Notes under the pieces: generated by a model
What the model was told of the DNA's origin: nothing
What the model saw: the letters and a program-made list of their open reading frames with translations, nothing else
Database searches by the model: none
Shown: positions 1 to 5,798 of the stretch, in pieces
Layout: each line of letters begins with the position of its first letter
Numbering within the stretch: the stretch's first letter is position 1
Assembly (NCBI GenBank): GCA_002341815.1
Contig: DDOT01000188.1
Location: 1 to 5,798, forward strand
Origin: Thiobacillus sp. UBA2487
GTDB taxonomy: Bacteria; Pseudomonadota; Gammaproteobacteria; Burkholderiales; Sulfuriferulaceae
Direction of reading: 5' to 3'
DNA: 5,798 nt
Position numbers and translations under genes: made by a program

Positions 1-144
1 CAGCGCTTTGTGCAGGATATTCCGTGGCTGCATGTGGATTTGTCGGCATGCCAATGCAAGGATGGTTTGGGGGGCGTGTCAACCGATGTGACCGGATTTG
101 GTGTTGCCTGGGGAGTGGCCTGGCTAACCGGATTGATCGGATGA
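1..144 (+). CDS. M17-family leucyl aminopeptidase, C-terminal end (5' part outside window)
   Basis: The first frame is open from the window edge to a TGA at 142-144 and encodes 47 residues. The segments PWLHVDLSA (residues 8-16) and TDVTGFGV (29-36), with a GLGG between them, match the end of the M17 cytosol (leucyl) aminopeptidase family. In that family a 'PW-H-D-SA ... GG(L) ... TD-TGFGV' stretch closes the catalytic domain shortly before the C-terminus. These are metal-dependent cytoplasmic enzymes that remove N-terminal residues from peptides. The metal ligands and catalytic Lys/Arg lie upstream, outside the window, so activity cannot be judged. The last ten residues (WGVAWLTGLI) look like a normal family tail, so the stop is probably genuine. 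The gene runs in the same direction as aroC but is 252 bases from it. It could be pepA or one of the divergent M17 paralogues, so no symbol is given. Confidence 0.8.
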   Translation, partial: QRFVQDIPWLHVDLSACQCKDGLGGVSTDVTGFGVAWGVAWLTGLIG

Positions 145-152
145 GAATCGCT

Positions 153-311
153 TGTGATGCGGCTGGCTTTGCCGATAAAGAAATCCTGTTTGAGTGCACA
201 GTCACCAACGGCAAAAACTGTGCGGTCTTCACGGGCGCGTTGAAATGCATCCGCTTGAATCCCGCCGGCCTCACCAATGATTAGTCCCATACATGATATG
301 ACCAAGTCATG
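153..311 (-). pseudogene. Relic of a pyridine nucleotide-disulfide oxidoreductase (CoA-disulfide reductase-like)
   Basis: Read on the minus strand from 311 to 153, one frame gives HDLVISCMG (311-285), then GEAGGIQAD (275-249), then VFAVGDCALKQDFFIGKAS (218-162). Family members have the same order: a 'DLVI--G' strand that ends the NAD domain, a 'GGI-VD' strand, and the FAD-binding 'T---VFAVGDCA' motif followed by '(K)-DF-TGKP(S)'. Two things mark it as a relic. About a dozen residues normally found between the Gly and 'GEAGG' (the '-RPN--LA--AGL' segment) are missing near 284/285. Resemblance also stops at about 153, where members continue '-MLASTACAEARIAG', just as the aminopeptidase gene ends on the other strand. 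The N-terminal FAD and NAD domains are absent, because a TAG lies at 363-365. The frame itself has no stop down to the window edge, but that part is antisense to the aminopeptidase. Recognition is by eye from motifs; a chance antisense match is less likely but possible. Confidence 0.62.
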
Positions 312-328
312 ACGGGGTGATTGACTTG
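303..328. repeat. Short inverted repeat upstream of aroC
   Basis: CAAGTCA (303-309) and TGACTTG (322-328) are perfect 7-base inverted arms separated by 12 bases. The repeat lies about 35-60 bases upstream of the aroC -10 box. It could be an operator-like dyad or chance; the left arm overlaps the oxidoreductase relic. Confidence 0.35.
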
Positions 329-363
329 TTGCGTGTAATATCGCTCGACAGGCAGAAACTGGC

Positions 364-369
364 TATAAT
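364..369 (+). promoter_or_regulatory. Candidate sigma-70 -10 box for aroC
   Basis: A perfect TATAAT lies 27 bases before the aroC ATG, predicting transcription start near 376 and a leader of about 20 bases. No good TTGACA-like -35 box is found 15-19 bases upstream (341-346 reads TCGCTC). There is no exact extended TGn element either, since TG lies one base too far from the hexamer. A TTGACT at 321-326 is too distant to pair with it. The box is convincing by itself, the whole promoter less so. Confidence 0.5.
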
Positions 370-396
370 CAACGTCTTTTATGTCGGGTGCCATTC

Positions 397-1485
397 ATGT
401 CCGGAAATACGCTTGGAACTTTGTTTTGTGTGACATCATTTGGCGAATCGCATGGCCCGGCCATTGGTTGCGTCATTGATGGCTGTCCGCCCGGACTGCC
501 ACTCACGATTGACGATATCCAGCATGATCTGGATCGACGCAAACCGGGCACGTCACGGCATGTCACGCAACGCCGCGAGTCGGATCAGGTTGAAATCTTG
601 TCCGGGGTGTTTGAAGGGGTTACCACGGGCACACCGATTGCGCTGTTGATTCGTAACGAAGATCAGCGCAGCAAGGATTATGGCAATATTGCGGATACAT
701 TCCGTCCCGGCCATGCCGATTATACGTATTGGCGCAAGTATGGCGTGCGTGATTATCGGGGTGGCGGTCGTTCATCGGCGCGTGAAACGGCAGTACGCGT
801 CGCGGCGGGCGCGGTAGCGCGCAAGTGGTTGCACACACGGTATGGCGTGCTGATTCGTGGTTATATGGCTCAACTGGGTTCGGTGCACATTCCGTTCAGG
901 TCATGGGATGATGTGCATGAAAATCCGTTTTTCGTGCCCGATAACCAAATGGTGCCCCAGCTTGAGCAGTTTATGGATGAATTGCGTCGTGCCGGAGATT
1001 CGGTGGGGGCCCGCATCAATGTGGTAGCCGAGCATGTTCCGGCCGGTTGGGGTGAGCCGGTATATGATCGATTGGATGCCGAGTTGGCATATGCTTTGAT
1101 GGGGATCAATGCGGTCAAGGGCGTTGAGGTGGGCGCCGGCTTTGCCAGTATCGAACAGCGTGGTAGCGAGCATGGCGACGAGTTGACGCCACACGGTTTT
1201 CTCAGCAATCATGCCGGCGGCATTTTAGGCGGTATTTCGACCGGACAGTCGATAACGGCCAGCATTGCCATCAAGCCGACGTCCAGTATTCGTATTCCCC
1301 GTCGTTCGATGAATCGTCAAGGTGAACCTGTGCTGGTAGAAACCCATGGACGGCATGATCCTTGTGTCGGAATTCGGGCAACCCCGATTGCCGAGGCAAT
1401 GGTTGCTCTGGTGTTGATGGATCATGCCCTGCGCCATCGCGCGCAATGTGCAGACGTAGACGTACCCCCGATTATGGGGTGGTGA
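397..1485 (+). CDS. aroC: Chorismate synthase
   Basis: AroC converts 5-enolpyruvylshikimate-3-phosphate to chorismate, the last step of the shikimate pathway, in the cytoplasm, with reduced FMN as cofactor. The 362-residue product has the usual length and all the hallmark segments. GESHG is at residues 16-20 and begins the signature GESHGPAIG...[12 protein letters not shown] is at 47-54 and HADYTY starts at the conserved His106. [10 protein letters not shown] is at about 122-131, followed by RVAAGAVAR, and RHDPC is at 319-323. The frame is open from a GTG at 388, but ATG 397 is preferred because the protein then starts [10 protein letters not shown], as family members do; neither start has a clear Shine-Dalgarno. 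The stop (TGA 1483-1485) lies inside the 3' end of the convergent fliR. It probably has its own promoter (TATAAT at 364-369). No truncation or missing active-site residue is visible. Confidence 0.97.
   Translation: MSGNTLGTLFCVTSFGESHGPAIGCVIDGCPPGLPLTIDDIQHDLDRRKPGTSRHVTQRRESDQVEILSGVFEGVTTGTPIALLIRNEDQRSKDYGNIADTFRPGHADYTYWRKYGVRDYRGGGRSSARETAVRVAAGAVARKWLHTRYGVLIRGYMAQLGSVHIPFRSWDDVHENPFFVPDNQMVPQLEQFMDELRRAGDSVGARINVVAEHVPAGWGEPVYDRLDAELAYALMGINAVKGVEVGAGFASIEQRGSEHGDELTPHGFLSNHAGGILGGISTGQSITASIAIKPTSSIRIPRRSMNRQGEPVLVETHGRHDPCVGIRATPIAEAMVALVLMDHALRHRAQCADVDVPPIMGW
1464..1480. other. Small dyad over the convergent aroC/fliR stops
   Basis: ACCCC (1464-1468) and GGGGT (1476-1480) are inverted with a 7-base loop that contains the fliR stop. 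No T-run follows on either strand, so it is not a standard intrinsic terminator. It is recorded because there is no other room between the two genes for one. Confidence 0.25.
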
Positions 1486-2245
1486 AGCGTTGCATTAAAT
1501 CGAGGCCAATGGTCAGTTGTTGTTGTAAAGGGCCTTGCAGATAGTCCATGGATAACAGCAAGACCATAAAACCAATGCCAATGGTAAGCGGAAATCCGAT
1601 ACCAAACAGGTTGAGTTGGGGCGCTGCGCGGGTGAGGATACCCAGTGCCAGGTTGGTAATCAGCAAGGCGGTGACCACGGGTAATGAGAGCTGAACCCCG
1701 GCTGAGAAAATATCTTTGCCCCATGTGGCGGCTTGCCAGAATACCCCTTGATGGGGCCATACACCAACCGGCAAGCGTTGAAAGCTCTCCGCCAAGACCG
1801 ATAAAACAGCCAGATGTCCGTTGGTTTGTAAAAAAATCAGGGTGATCACAATCGCAAGAATCTGGTTGATGGCATTTGACTGACCTTGGGTTTGCGGGTC
1901 ATAAAATGTAGCGAAGCCCAGCCCCATGGTCAGCCCCATCAGGCTGCCGGCCATGTCTACCGACATGAATACCAGATTCATGACAAAGCCCATGGCCATG
2001 CCGATAAGTATCTGCTGGGCTAAAATCAGTAAACCGGCCGCCGATGCCGGGTCTACGGACGGCATGGCCGGTAGTACGGGAGATAGCAGCAACGTAATGG
2101 CTAAGCCCAGACCTACCTTGGCCGGTACCGGAATAACAGATTGGGCAAAAACCGGTGCAGTACCGATCAACCCCAAAATGCGAGCGAGCGGCCACATTAG
2201 TCCGGCCAGCCAGGTGTAGAGTTGGGTGTCGGTAAAACTGATCAC
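1472..2245 (-). CDS. fliR: Flagellar type III export gate protein FliR
   Basis: FliR is an inner-membrane component of the flagellar type III export gate; one copy assembles with FliP and FliQ into the helical gate at the base of the export channel. The product is 257 residues, standard for the family, and very hydrophobic, with several membrane segments (about 10-30, 38-60, 70-95, 125-150, 185-205 and 212-235). The family-typical [19 protein letters not shown] is at about 201-219. It starts at GTG (2243-2245), which gives the usual N-terminus MISFTDTQL; the next in-frame Met is residue 18 and would cut the first membrane segment. No Shine-Dalgarno is visible before the GTG, and the fliQ stop is only 15 bases upstream, so initiation may depend on ribosomes leaving fliQ. 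It is the last gene of the operon, and its TAA (1472-1474) overlaps aroC by 14 bases. Confidence 0.96.
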   Translation of the reverse strand: MISFTDTQLYTWLAGLMWPLARILGLIGTAPVFAQSVIPVPAKVGLGLAITLLLSPVLPAMPSVDPASAAGLLILAQQILIGMAMGFVMNLVFMSVDMAGSLMGLTMGLGFATFYDPQTQGQSNAINQILAIVITLIFLQTNGHLAVLSVLAESFQRLPVGVWPHQGVFWQAATWGKDIFSAGVQLSLPVVTALLITNLALGILTRAAPQLNLFGIGFPLTIGIGFMVLLLSMDYLQGPLQQQLTIGLDLMQRFTTP

Positions 2246-2260
2246 GCTGTGGTGTGCCGG

Positions 2261-2530
2261 TTATCCGGTCATGCCGGGGATGCTGACCAGAATTTCATGC
2301 AGGTAGTCGGTCATGATGCCTAACATCCATGGGCCGGCGATGATCAACACCAGAAATACGGCAATCAGTTTGGGAATGAAGGACAGGGTGGCTTCGTTGA
2401 TTTGGGTCGCTGCCTGAAAAATACTGATGATCAAACCGACGATCAGCGCGGCCAGCAACAGCGGCGCTGATAACAACAGGGTGACCTCAATCGCATGTCG
2501 TCCCATGTACATGACGGATTCCGGCGTCAT
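2261..2530 (-). CDS. fliQ: Flagellar type III export gate protein FliQ
   Basis: FliQ is a small inner-membrane subunit of the export gate and packs around FliP and FliR. The product is exactly 89 residues, the usual size, with the expected two membrane hairpin segments (about 14-37 and 52-75). Between them is the conserved polar stretch SIFQAATQINEATLSFIPK (about 36-54). It begins with ATG at 2528-2530, preceded by a strong Shine-Dalgarno, GAGGAGA, about 7 bases upstream. That is the best ribosome site inside the fliM-fliR part of the operon. The fliP stop lies 12 bases upstream and the fliR GTG 15 bases downstream. A short CCGG-TTAT-CCGG dyad (2257-2268) covers its stop codon. Confidence 0.96.
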   Translation of the reverse strand: MTPESVMYMGRHAIEVTLLLSAPLLLAALIVGLIISIFQAATQINEATLSFIPKLIAVFLVLIIAGPWMLGIMTDYLHEILVSIPGMTG

Positions 2531-2542
2531 CGATGCGTCTCC

Positions 2543-3313
2543 TCAATAAAAACTTTGTGCAAGAGAACCCAGCAACAGTTGCCATCCATCAACCAGGACA
2601 AACAACATCAGTTTGAACGGCAGCGAGACAATCGAAGGCGATACCATCATCATCCCCATAGACATCAGCACGCTGGCGACAACCATGTCTATGATCAGAA
2701 ATGGAATAAAAATTGCAAAGCCGATTTGAAAGGCCGTTTTCAACTCGCTGGTGGCAAATGCCGGAATGAGGATACGCATGGACACATCTTCCGGTCCTTG
2801 TAGCGCGGGCGTATTGGACATTTTGACATACAGTGCCAGATCGGCCTGACGGGTTTGGCGCAACATGAACGCCTTGAGCGGTTTGGAGCCTTTGTCTATG
2901 GCTTCTTGAAAACCGATTTGGCTATTCTGATAGGGTTGCCAGGCATCGGTATAGATTTTGTCAAATACCGGTCCCATGATGAACAAGGTTAAAAATAATG
3001 CCAATCCAATCAGTACTTGATTAGGTGGCGTGGTTTGGGTGCCTAATGCCTGTCGCAGTAGCGATAATACGATGATGATGCGGGTAAAGCTGGTCATCAT
3101 CAATAAAATGGAGGGCAGAAAGGCCAGTGAGGTTAAAAACAGCAGTGTTTGCATGCTGAGAGACCACGTCTCTCCACCATGCGCCCCGGGGTTGCTGGTA
3201 AGCGCCGTGAGTACCGGGGTGGTGTCCAGACCAGCGGCTTGGGCACCGCTGGTCGTTAGCAGCAGGCTGGCGACTAGCCAGGCAGGCAAACGCCCATTAT
3301 TGGCGGGCATCAT
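2543..3313 (-). CDS. fliP: Flagellar type III export gate protein FliP
   Basis: FliP forms the main pentameric ring of the flagellar export gate in the inner membrane. The 256-residue product has an N-terminal signal peptide (hydrophobic 11-21, likely cleavage after AQA near 27), as is known for FliP. Membrane segments follow at about 54-75 and 98-116, then a periplasmic domain (about 117-185) and C-terminal membrane segments (about 188-245). The family signature [15 protein letters not shown] is complete at about 184-198, and [17 protein letters not shown] is at about 75-91. The protein starts with two adjacent Met codons (3311-3313 and 3308-3310). A GGAAG about 10 bases before the first favours it. 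The start lies inside the end of fliO (17-base overlap), and fliQ follows after 12 bases. Confidence 0.97.
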   Translation of the reverse strand: MMPANNGRLPAWLVASLLLTTSGAQAAGLDTTPVLTALTSNPGAHGGETWSLSMQTLLFLTSLAFLPSILLMMTSFTRIIIVLSLLRQALGTQTTPPNQVLIGLALFLTLFIMGPVFDKIYTDAWQPYQNSQIGFQEAIDKGSKPLKAFMLRQTRQADLALYVKMSNTPALQGPEDVSMRILIPAFATSELKTAFQIGFAIFIPFLIIDMVVASVLMSMGMMMVSPSIVSLPFKLMLFVLVDGWQLLLGSLAQSFY

Positions 3314-3719
3314 GTTGCGCTTTCTTCCATTGCGTTAATCGGTCGAGTAAGTGCCGGGAAAAATCGGTTGCTTGGGTAGCTGTTTGGTTGATTTCCTGGC
3401 GGGGCAATGTGTGCAATGCGCTAACTTGATTCGGGGTTACCCCAACCACAACCCATTGTTCGCCAATTTCCAGTACCACGACCCGTTCACGGTTGCCCAG
3501 GTGTACGCCCCCGACGATGCGCAACACACCATTTGACTGGTGGGCGGGCATGACGCGTCGCGCCAGCCAGGCAATACTGAAAATGGCAATCAGGACGATG
3601 ACCAGACTAAGGCTTACCTGTAACAAAGACAGGGTCGATGTGCCAGTCACATTGGCGCGCAGGTCACCCGCCCAGCCGGGTGGTGTGAATACGAGCAGTA
3701 AACAGGCAAGGCGTTTCAT
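3297..3719 (-). CDS. fliO: Flagellar export gate assembly protein FliO
   Basis: FliO is a bitopic membrane protein that helps FliP fold and oligomerise during export-gate assembly; it is not part of the final gate. The product has 140 residues. It has a short cleavable-looking signal (1-17, ending GWAG), a single membrane segment at about 32-52, a basic stop (ARR), and a cytoplasmic domain. That domain carries the family pattern [32 protein letters not shown] (about 74-105). FliO is poorly conserved, so the family call rests on this pattern plus its place between fliN and fliP. The ATG overlaps the fliN TGA in an ATGA arrangement (3716-3719) and has no Shine-Dalgarno, so translation is probably by re-initiation after fliN. 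Its 3' end overlaps fliP by 17 bases. Confidence 0.92.
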   Translation of the reverse strand: MKRLACLLLVFTPPGWAGDLRANVTGTSTLSLLQVSLSLVIVLIAIFSIAWLARRVMPAHQSNGVLRIVGGVHLGNRERVVVLEIGEQWVVVGVTPNQVSALHTLPRQEINQTATQATDFSRHLLDRLTQWKKAQHDARQ

Positions 3720-4141
3720 TTGTTCAGTTTGCGAATGCGGTCGGCCGGACTGATGATGTCAGTGACGCGGATGCCGAACTTGTCATTTACCACCACCACT
3801 TCGCCCTGGGCAATCAGATAGCCGTTGATCAGTATATCCATCGGTTCGCCTGCCATGCCAGCCAGCTCAACCACTGAACCTTGGGCGAGCTGTAACAGGT
3901 TTTTGATGGAGATTTTGGTGCGCCCCAGCTCTACCGTCAGTAAGACCGGAATGTCGAGAATGAACTCGATATCGTTGTGAATGCCGGTTGGGCTGGCTTT
4001 GGCAGAAAAATCCTGGAAAATATCGGCTTTCTGCGAGGTGTCTTGCGTGGATGCAGATTGTTCGGCTGCATCGTGTGCGGCCTGTTCAGCCATGGCTGCG
4101 CCCCAATCATCAAGATTGACGGAATCATCAGCTTCGCTCAT
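3716..4141 (-). CDS. fliN: Flagellar motor switch protein FliN
   Basis: FliN builds the lower part of the C-ring at the cytoplasmic face of the motor. It helps set rotation direction and docks export-apparatus proteins. From ATG 4139-4141 the product is 141 residues: a loose acidic, Ala/Gln-rich N-terminal part (1-55) followed by a SpoA (surface presentation of antigens) domain at about 58-135. The domain carries the typical segments DIPVLLTVELGRTKISIKNLL, GEPMDILING and FGIRVTDIISPADRI. The frame continues up to an ATG at 4165. I prefer the inner start because AGGGAGA lies 6-7 bases before it, whereas the outer one has no Shine-Dalgarno. With this start it overlaps the end of fliM by 14 bases. 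It shares ATGA with fliO downstream. Confidence 0.95.
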   Translation of the reverse strand: MSEADDSVNLDDWGAAMAEQAAHDAAEQSASTQDTSQKADIFQDFSAKASPTGIHNDIEFILDIPVLLTVELGRTKISIKNLLQLAQGSVVELAGMAGEPMDILINGYLIAQGEVVVVNDKFGIRVTDIISPADRIRKLNK

Positions 4142-5135
4142 TGGTTTCTCCCTGTGCAACGTCATTCAGCGACTGTGACAGCATTTTTTCGACGCGTAAC
4201 GCGTATTGGCCATGCAACGTGCCATAGGTGCATTCCATGACGGGCACGTTGTCAACGGTGGCGGTAATAATGTCGGGTACGGTAAACGGAATAATATCGC
4301 CAATTTTCATATTCACCAGATCGGCCATGCTGATTCGGGAAATTCCCATGTTGGCGACGATTTCGACTTCGGCATTCTGGATTTGCTGGGTCATGAGTTT
4401 GGTCCAGCGCCGGTCGATTTCCATGGTTTCGCCTTGCAAGCTGCTGGTGAGCATATCGCGAATCGGCTCAATCATGGAATAGGGCATGCAGACGTGCAGA
4501 TCACCACTGGTGGGGCCCAGTTCGAGGTTGAAGGTGGTATTGACAACCACCTCGTTCGGGGTGGCGATATTGGCAAACTGGGTGTTCATCTCGCTACGTA
4601 CATATTCAAACTCGATGTTGAACACATACGACCATGATTTTGCATAGGTTTCCATGAAAATCTCGAGGATGCGCTGGATGATGCGCTGTTCGGTCTGGGT
4701 GAAATCACGGCCTTCTACCCGGGTGTGGAAGCGGCCATCACCACCAAACAGATTGTCAACGATCATGAACACCACAGTGGGGTCAAATACAATGAGTGCC
4801 GTGCCGCGCAGCGGTTTGACCAACACCAGATTTAAATTGGTTGGTACCACCAGATTGCGGATGAATTCACTGTACTTTTGTACCTTGACCGGACCGGTGC
4901 TGATTTCAACGGTTCGGCGCATAAAGCTGAACAACCCGATGCGAAACAATCGGGCGAACCGTTCATTGATAATTTCCAGCGTGGGCATGCGCCCGCGCAC
5001 GATTCTTTCCTGAGTGGCCAGGTTGTACGGACGTACGCTCGAAGCGTCTTCAACGACGTCCTCTTGGTCCTGTTCGCCGGTAACCCCTTTTAGCAGGGCA
5101 TCGACTTCATCCTGGGAAAGGAAATTTTCAGCCAT
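4128..5135 (-). CDS. fliM: Flagellar motor switch protein FliM
   Basis: FliM is the C-ring protein that binds phosphorylated CheY and passes the signal to FliG. The 335-residue product has all three regions. The N-terminal CheY-binding peptide LSQDEVDALL is at 6-15. The middle domain (about 45-230) contains the GGDG at 131-134, the GGxG motif known to contact FliG. The C-terminal SpoA domain (about 245-320) includes MKIGDIIPF and GQYALRVEKML. The intact CheY-binding peptide suggests the motor is controlled by chemotaxis. The ATG lies only 3 bases after the fliL stop, and the preceding bases (CCAGTAGACC) offer only a weak ribosome site, so coupling to fliL is likely. Its 3' end overlaps fliN by 14 bases. 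The length is normal and no defect is seen. Confidence 0.98.
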   Translation of the reverse strand: MAENFLSQDEVDALLKGVTGEQDQEDVVEDASSVRPYNLATQERIVRGRMPTLEIINERFARLFRIGLFSFMRRTVEISTGPVKVQKYSEFIRNLVVPTNLNLVLVKPLRGTALIVFDPTVVFMIVDNLFGGDGRFHTRVEGRDFTQTEQRIIQRILEIFMETYAKSWSYVFNIEFEYVRSEMNTQFANIATPNEVVVNTTFNLELGPTSGDLHVCMPYSMIEPIRDMLTSSLQGETMEIDRRWTKLMTQQIQNAEVEIVANMGISRISMADLVNMKIGDIIPFTVPDIITATVDNVPVMECTYGTLHGQYALRVEKMLSQSLNDVAQGETNERS

Positions 5136-5138
5136 GGT

Positions 5139-5681
5139 CTACTGGATAATAAATGACGTAAACGCAACACCCTTGATTTTCATGTGCGGCCCGTCTTCTT
5201 CATAGGGTTGACTTAATGTGTCGATTATTGATTTTTTGAGTGCTTCTTTGCCGTCAGTCGTCAGCAAAACAGATGCTTTTTGTGCGGAAAGCAACATTTG
5301 CATGCGATCACGAATTTGTGGCATGTGGGCTTTAAATGTGTCGGCCGCTTTGTCGTCACGAACCTGAACCGAGAGAGCGACTTGCAAATATTTATCAGCG
5401 CCACTCTCATCTGGTGTCAGGTTGACGGTAAATGGATCTAATGTGACAAAGACAGGGGGTTTGCCAGGGTCTTCATCGGAACTGCTGTCGCTGTCATCGG
5501 CTTTCTTTTTACTCACAGTGGCTTTAGCGGATGATTGGTGCATGAACAAATAGGCGGCAGCACCGCCCGCGCCTACCAGTAAAACAACCAGAACGGCAAT
5601 GACGATGATCAGCAGCTTCGACTTTCCACCAGATGCCGGTGCTTCTGGGGCAGCGGCAGGGGTCGCCGGGGCTTTACTCAT
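5139..5681 (-). CDS. fliL: Flagellar basal body-associated protein FliL
   Basis: FliL is a single-span inner-membrane protein that sits around the stator units and supports motor torque, notably for swarming or under load. The 180-residue product has a cytoplasmic Ala/Pro-rich tail (1-19) and one membrane segment (about 22-46). A hydrophilic linker follows that changes from basic (SKKK, 57-60) to strongly acidic (ADDSDSSSDED, 61-71). The periplasmic FliL domain (about 76-180) includes VFVTLDPFTVNL, LQVALSVQV and the final VAFTSFIIQ. The start is clear: AGGAG lies 6 bases before ATG 5679-5681, one of the best ribosome sites in the window. It is the first flagellar gene visible. fliK, often found just upstream, is not in the remaining 117 bases, so fliL may head its own transcript. 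fliM follows after 3 bases. Confidence 0.96.
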   Translation of the reverse strand: MSKAPATPAAAPEAPASGGKSKLLIIVIAVLVVLLVGAGGAAAYLFMHQSSAKATVSKKKADDSDSSSDEDPGKPPVFVTLDPFTVNLTPDESGADKYLQVALSVQVRDDKAADTFKAHMPQIRDRMQMLLSAQKASVLLTTDGKEALKKSIIDTLSQPYEEDGPHMKIKGVAFTSFIIQ

Positions 5682-5712
5682 GTTGATCTCCTGTGGGTTA
5701 GGTAACTTCGCT

Positions 5713-5718
5713 ATTGTA
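5713..5718 (-). promoter_or_regulatory. Alternative sigma-70-like -10 box before fliL
   Basis: The minus strand reads TACAAT here, five of six matches to TATAAT, about 30 bases before the fliL start. No convincing -35 is found at the right distance (the sequence there is A-rich). It is a weaker alternative to the sigma-28-like site just upstream. Confidence 0.25.
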
Positions 5719-5722
5719 ATCG

Positions 5723-5749
5723 TTATTAGCCCGATTTTTTCATAAATTA
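5723..5749 (-). promoter_or_regulatory. Candidate sigma-28 (FliA-type) promoter for fliL operon
   Basis: On the minus strand TAATTTAT (5749-5742) is followed after exactly 11 bases by GCTAATAA (5730-5723). The enterobacterial sigma-28 consensus is TAAAGTTT-N11-GCCGATAA. The match is 5 of 8 and 6 of 8 bases with the exact spacing. It would start transcription some 30-40 bases before fliL. The match is imperfect and the region is A/T-rich, so chance is possible. fliLMNOPQR genes are more often under sigma-54 or an early class promoter, and I found no sigma-54 GG-N10-GC element here. Confidence 0.38.
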
Positions 5750-5779
5750 ACGCGTGCCCTCACTGGTCTTTTGTTTCAT

Positions 5780-5797
5780 ATTGAAATTTTATTCAAT
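5780..5797. repeat. A/T-rich inverted repeat at right edge
   Basis: ATTGAA (5780-5785) and TTCAAT (5792-5797) are perfect inverted arms around a 6-base A/T spacer. It lies about 100 bases before fliL, upstream of the candidate promoters. It could be a regulator site or the end of something outside the window; it may be chance in A/T-rich DNA. Confidence 0.3.
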
Positions 5798-5798
5798 T

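Noticed and set aside
24..284. Plus-strand open frame of 86 codons at the left edge
   Set aside because: It overlaps the aminopeptidase tail in another frame, shows no family motif, and its second half is the exact antisense of the oxidoreductase relic, which explains why it is open.
388..396. GTG 388 as the aroC start
   Set aside because: Only adds MPF before the conserved [10 protein letters not shown]; the ATG at 397 fits the family.
381..482. Short frame from ATG 381 (about 33 codons) overlapping the aroC start
   Set aside because: It has no ribosome site and no recognisable pattern and runs out of frame inside aroC; a leader peptide is possible but unsupported.
870..1212. Two minus-strand open frames of about 100 codons inside aroC
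   Set aside because: Both are shadows of the conserved aroC coding sequence with no family resemblance.
4206..4637. Plus-strand open frame of 143 codons inside fliM
   Set aside because: It is antisense to an intact, highly conserved fliM, is rich in His/Gly as expected of a shadow frame, and has no ribosome site.
5745..5765. Possible sigma-54 promoter around GGGCACG on the minus strand
   Set aside because: The required GC at the -12 position is missing (TT is found after GG-N10).
1..5798. CRISPR arrays, tRNA or rRNA genes, insertion sequences
   Set aside because: No direct-repeat/spacer pattern, tRNA-like cloverleaf segments, rRNA sequence or transposase frame was seen on either strand.

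Overview
The window looks like chromosomal DNA from a Gram-negative, polar- or peritrichously flagellated proteobacterium. A beta- or gammaproteobacterium is the best guess, from the style of the chorismate synthase and the flagellar gene order fliL-M-N-O-P-Q-R; the exact genus cannot be read from the sequence. Base composition is close to balanced, and nothing in it points to a plasmid, phage or insertion sequence.

Layout: the left edge (1-144, +) holds the last 47 codons of an M17-type leucyl aminopeptidase. The next ~250 bases contain no intact gene. On the minus strand (about 153-311) they carry what reads as a decayed fragment of a pyridine nucleotide-disulfide oxidoreductase (CoA-disulfide reductase-like), including its FAD-binding GD motif. 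A TATAAT box at 364-369 then precedes aroC (397-1485, +), an apparently intact chorismate synthase. From 5681 down to 1472 on the minus strand lies a tight flagellar operon: fliL, fliM, fliN, fliO, fliP, fliQ, fliR. aroC and fliR converge, and their reading frames overlap by 14 bases. The right edge (5682-5798) is non-coding, A/T-rich, and holds candidate promoter elements for the flagellar operon, including a sigma-28-like arrangement.

How the genes work together: FliM and FliN form the C-ring (switch complex) that receives phosphorylated CheY and sets rotation direction. FliL is a single-span membrane protein around the stator/motor. FliO helps assemble FliP, and FliP, FliQ and FliR build the membrane gate of the flagellar type III export apparatus. 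The genes are packed with overlaps or gaps of at most 15 bases, so translational coupling is likely. AroC makes chorismate, the precursor of aromatic amino acids and folate, and is functionally unrelated to the flagellar genes.

I see no undescribed multi-gene system here. The most interesting points are the oxidoreductase relic beside the aminopeptidase, the graded start signals of fliP/fliQ/fliR, the overlapping convergent stops, and the possible sigma-28-type promoter before fliL.
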